Source: Chitinimonas viridis (GTDB lineage: Bacteria; Pseudomonadota; Gammaproteobacteria; Burkholderiales; Chitinimonadaceae). From it: a stretch of 64,000 bases of DNA. The stretch is taken from assembly GCF_030409555.1 (NCBI RefSeq), contig NZ_JAUFPU010000003.1:1-64000 (forward strand), given 5' to 3'. The position numbers and the translations under genes were made by a program. Below the pieces are notes generated by a model that had not been told where the DNA came from, made no database searches, and was given only the letters and a program-made list of their open reading frames with translations. This document shows, in pieces, positions 63,093 to 64,000 of this stretch (positions within the stretch are counted from its first letter, which is position 1; each line of letters opens with the position of its first letter).

Positions 63093-63956
63093 ATGGACTT
63101 ACCCTCTAGTCGATCGCCCAAGCCGAATAACGACCATAAACCCAACTGGCTGGAGCGCCTGACCGCCTTCCTCCTGCGTGAGCCGGAAGACCGGCAGGAA
63201 CTGGTGGAGCTACTGCATTCGGCGTTCGAACGCCATCTGCTCGATGCCGACGCACTCGAGATGATAGAGGGCGTGCTGCAGGTAGGTGACCTGCAGGTGC
63301 GCGATGTGATGGTGCCCCGCTCGCAGATGGATGCGATCGATATCGCCACCCCGCCCGAGGATTTCATACCCTACGTCATCGATACGGCCCACTCGCGTTT
63401 CCCGGTGTACGAGGGCAGCAAGGACAATATCGTCGGCATACTGCTGGCCAAGGATCTGCTGCGCTATTACGTGAGCCAGCAGTTTGCCCTGCGGCCCATG
63501 CTGCGGCCGGCCGTGTTCATACCTGAATCCAAGCGTCTCAATGTGCTGCTCAAGGAGTTCCGTGCCAACCGCAACCATATGGCCATTGTGGTGGACGAGT
63601 ATGGTGGCGTGGCGGGTCTGGTCACCATAGAGGACGTGGTCGAGCAGATCGTTGGCGATATTGAAGACGAGTACGATTTCGATGAGACCGAGGACAATAT
63701 CCGCCCGGACAAGCAGGGGCGCTGGCGGGTCAAGGCGACTACCCTGGTGGGCGACCTCAATATCGCCCTGGGCAGCGCTTACCAACCCGATGGCATCGAC
63801 ACCGTCGGTGGCCTGGTGGTGACCGAGTTTGGCCGGGTGCCCAAGCGGGGCGACGCCATCAGTATCGAGGGCTATCACTTCCGTGTGATACGTGCCGACA
63901 GCCGCCGTGTTTATTCCTTGCTGGTCGAGCGCGAAGCCGCCTCGGACGAGACGTGA
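63093..63956 (+). CDS. corC: CorC/HlyC-family CBS-domain protein (YbeX)
   Basis: 287 aa. Cytoplasmic, without the membrane DUF21 domain: N-terminal LLREPEDRQELVELL, two CBS domains (~60-185; VRDVMVPRSQMDAIDI, VVDEYGGVAGLVTIEDVVEQ), then the CorC_HlyC domain (~200-285; VKATTLVGDLNIALGS, GGLVVTEFGRVPKRGD). Linked to Mg2+/Co2+ efflux and, with YbeY, to ribosome function. Position after ybeZY and before lnt is the classic order. Confidence 0.95.
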   Translation: MDLPSSRSPKPNNDHKPNWLERLTAFLLREPEDRQELVELLHSAFERHLLDADALEMIEGVLQVGDLQVRDVMVPRSQMDAIDIATPPEDFIPYVIDTAHSRFPVYEGSKDNIVGILLAKDLLRYYVSQQFALRPMLRPAVFIPESKRLNVLLKEFRANRNHMAIVVDEYGGVAGLVTIEDVVEQIVGDIEDEYDFDETEDNIRPDKQGRWRVKATTLVGDLNIALGSAYQPDGIDTVGGLVVTEFGRVPKRGDAISIEGYHFRVIRADSRRVYSLLVEREAASDET

Positions 63957-64000
63957 GCCGCCTCACCACCGCCGCCCGGCTGCTTGGCCGGGCGCTGCCG
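63953..64000 (+). CDS. lnt: apolipoprotein N-acyltransferase, N-terminal start only
   Basis: A GTG at 63953 overlaps the corC stop (GTGA) and opens a frame to the window end, reading MSRLTTAARLLGRALP. Sixteen codons only. The identification rests on gene order (ybeZ-ybeY-corC-lnt) and the usual basic N terminus, not on domains. Confidence 0.5.
   Translation, partial: MSRLTTAARLLGRALP

Overview
The window looks like chromosomal DNA of a GC-rich betaproteobacterium, probably Neisseriales/Burkholderiales-like. The genus cannot be fixed from sequence alone. The main evidence is gene order: pilMNOPQ-aroK-aroB, the miaB-phoH-ybeY-corC-(lnt) run, rsfS-rlmH-maf, and ttcA close to a pteridine-reductase SDR and a MidA-type methyltransferase. 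It opens in the last ~58 nt of a 5S rRNA gene, so it starts at the end of an rRNA operon.

Layout. 0-23.5 kb is a loose mosaic of mostly single-gene units: DUF695/RraB, DUF423, AMP nucleosidase, a RIO kinase, an ArsR/SRPBCC pair with its own operator-like palindrome, an alpha/beta hydrolase, an amine oxidase/ThDP-enzyme pair, a MITE-like element, a P2-type ATPase, a MASE1-PAS-GGDEF-EAL protein, a YafY-type regulator and several small 'LxGxW' beta-barrel-type proteins. 23.5-31.6 kb holds a class II lanthipeptide locus: an AT-richer upstream region, a leader hairpin, a 62-aa precursor, LanM, an ABC exporter without a C39 peptidase domain, a DUF1801 protein, and a secreted ricin-lectin/cysteine-peptidase-like protein. 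31.7-34.3 kb holds a MOSC protein, a zinc-ribbon protein, a SEL1-repeat gene interrupted by an in-frame stop, and tRNA-Ala(CGC).

34.4-64 kb is mostly conserved core genome: proA, a chemoreceptor, rsfS-rlmH-maf, mrcA (PBP1A) divergent from the type IV pilus assembly operon pilMNOPQ, aroK-aroB and a sugar-1-phosphate transferase. An opposing surface-sugar cluster (galE-rfbB-rfbA-GT2) follows, then rppH, an aminopropyltransferase-like gene, ttcA, an SDR, a MidA homologue, tRNA-Met, and a tightly overlapped operon miaB-GNAT-phoH-ybeY-orf-VOC-corC running into lnt at the edge.

How the genes work together. pilMNOP form the inner-membrane alignment complex for the PilQ secretin. aroK/aroB supply the shikimate pathway. 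galE/rfbBA supply nucleotide sugars for a surface glycan whose lipid-linked priming could be done by the adjacent sugar transferase. miaB/phoH/ybeY/ttcA/rlmH/rsfS act on tRNA, rRNA or ribosomes. The least-explained and most interesting region is the lanthipeptide locus with its possible secreted protease, followed by the amine oxidase/ThDP pair and its neighbouring MITE.
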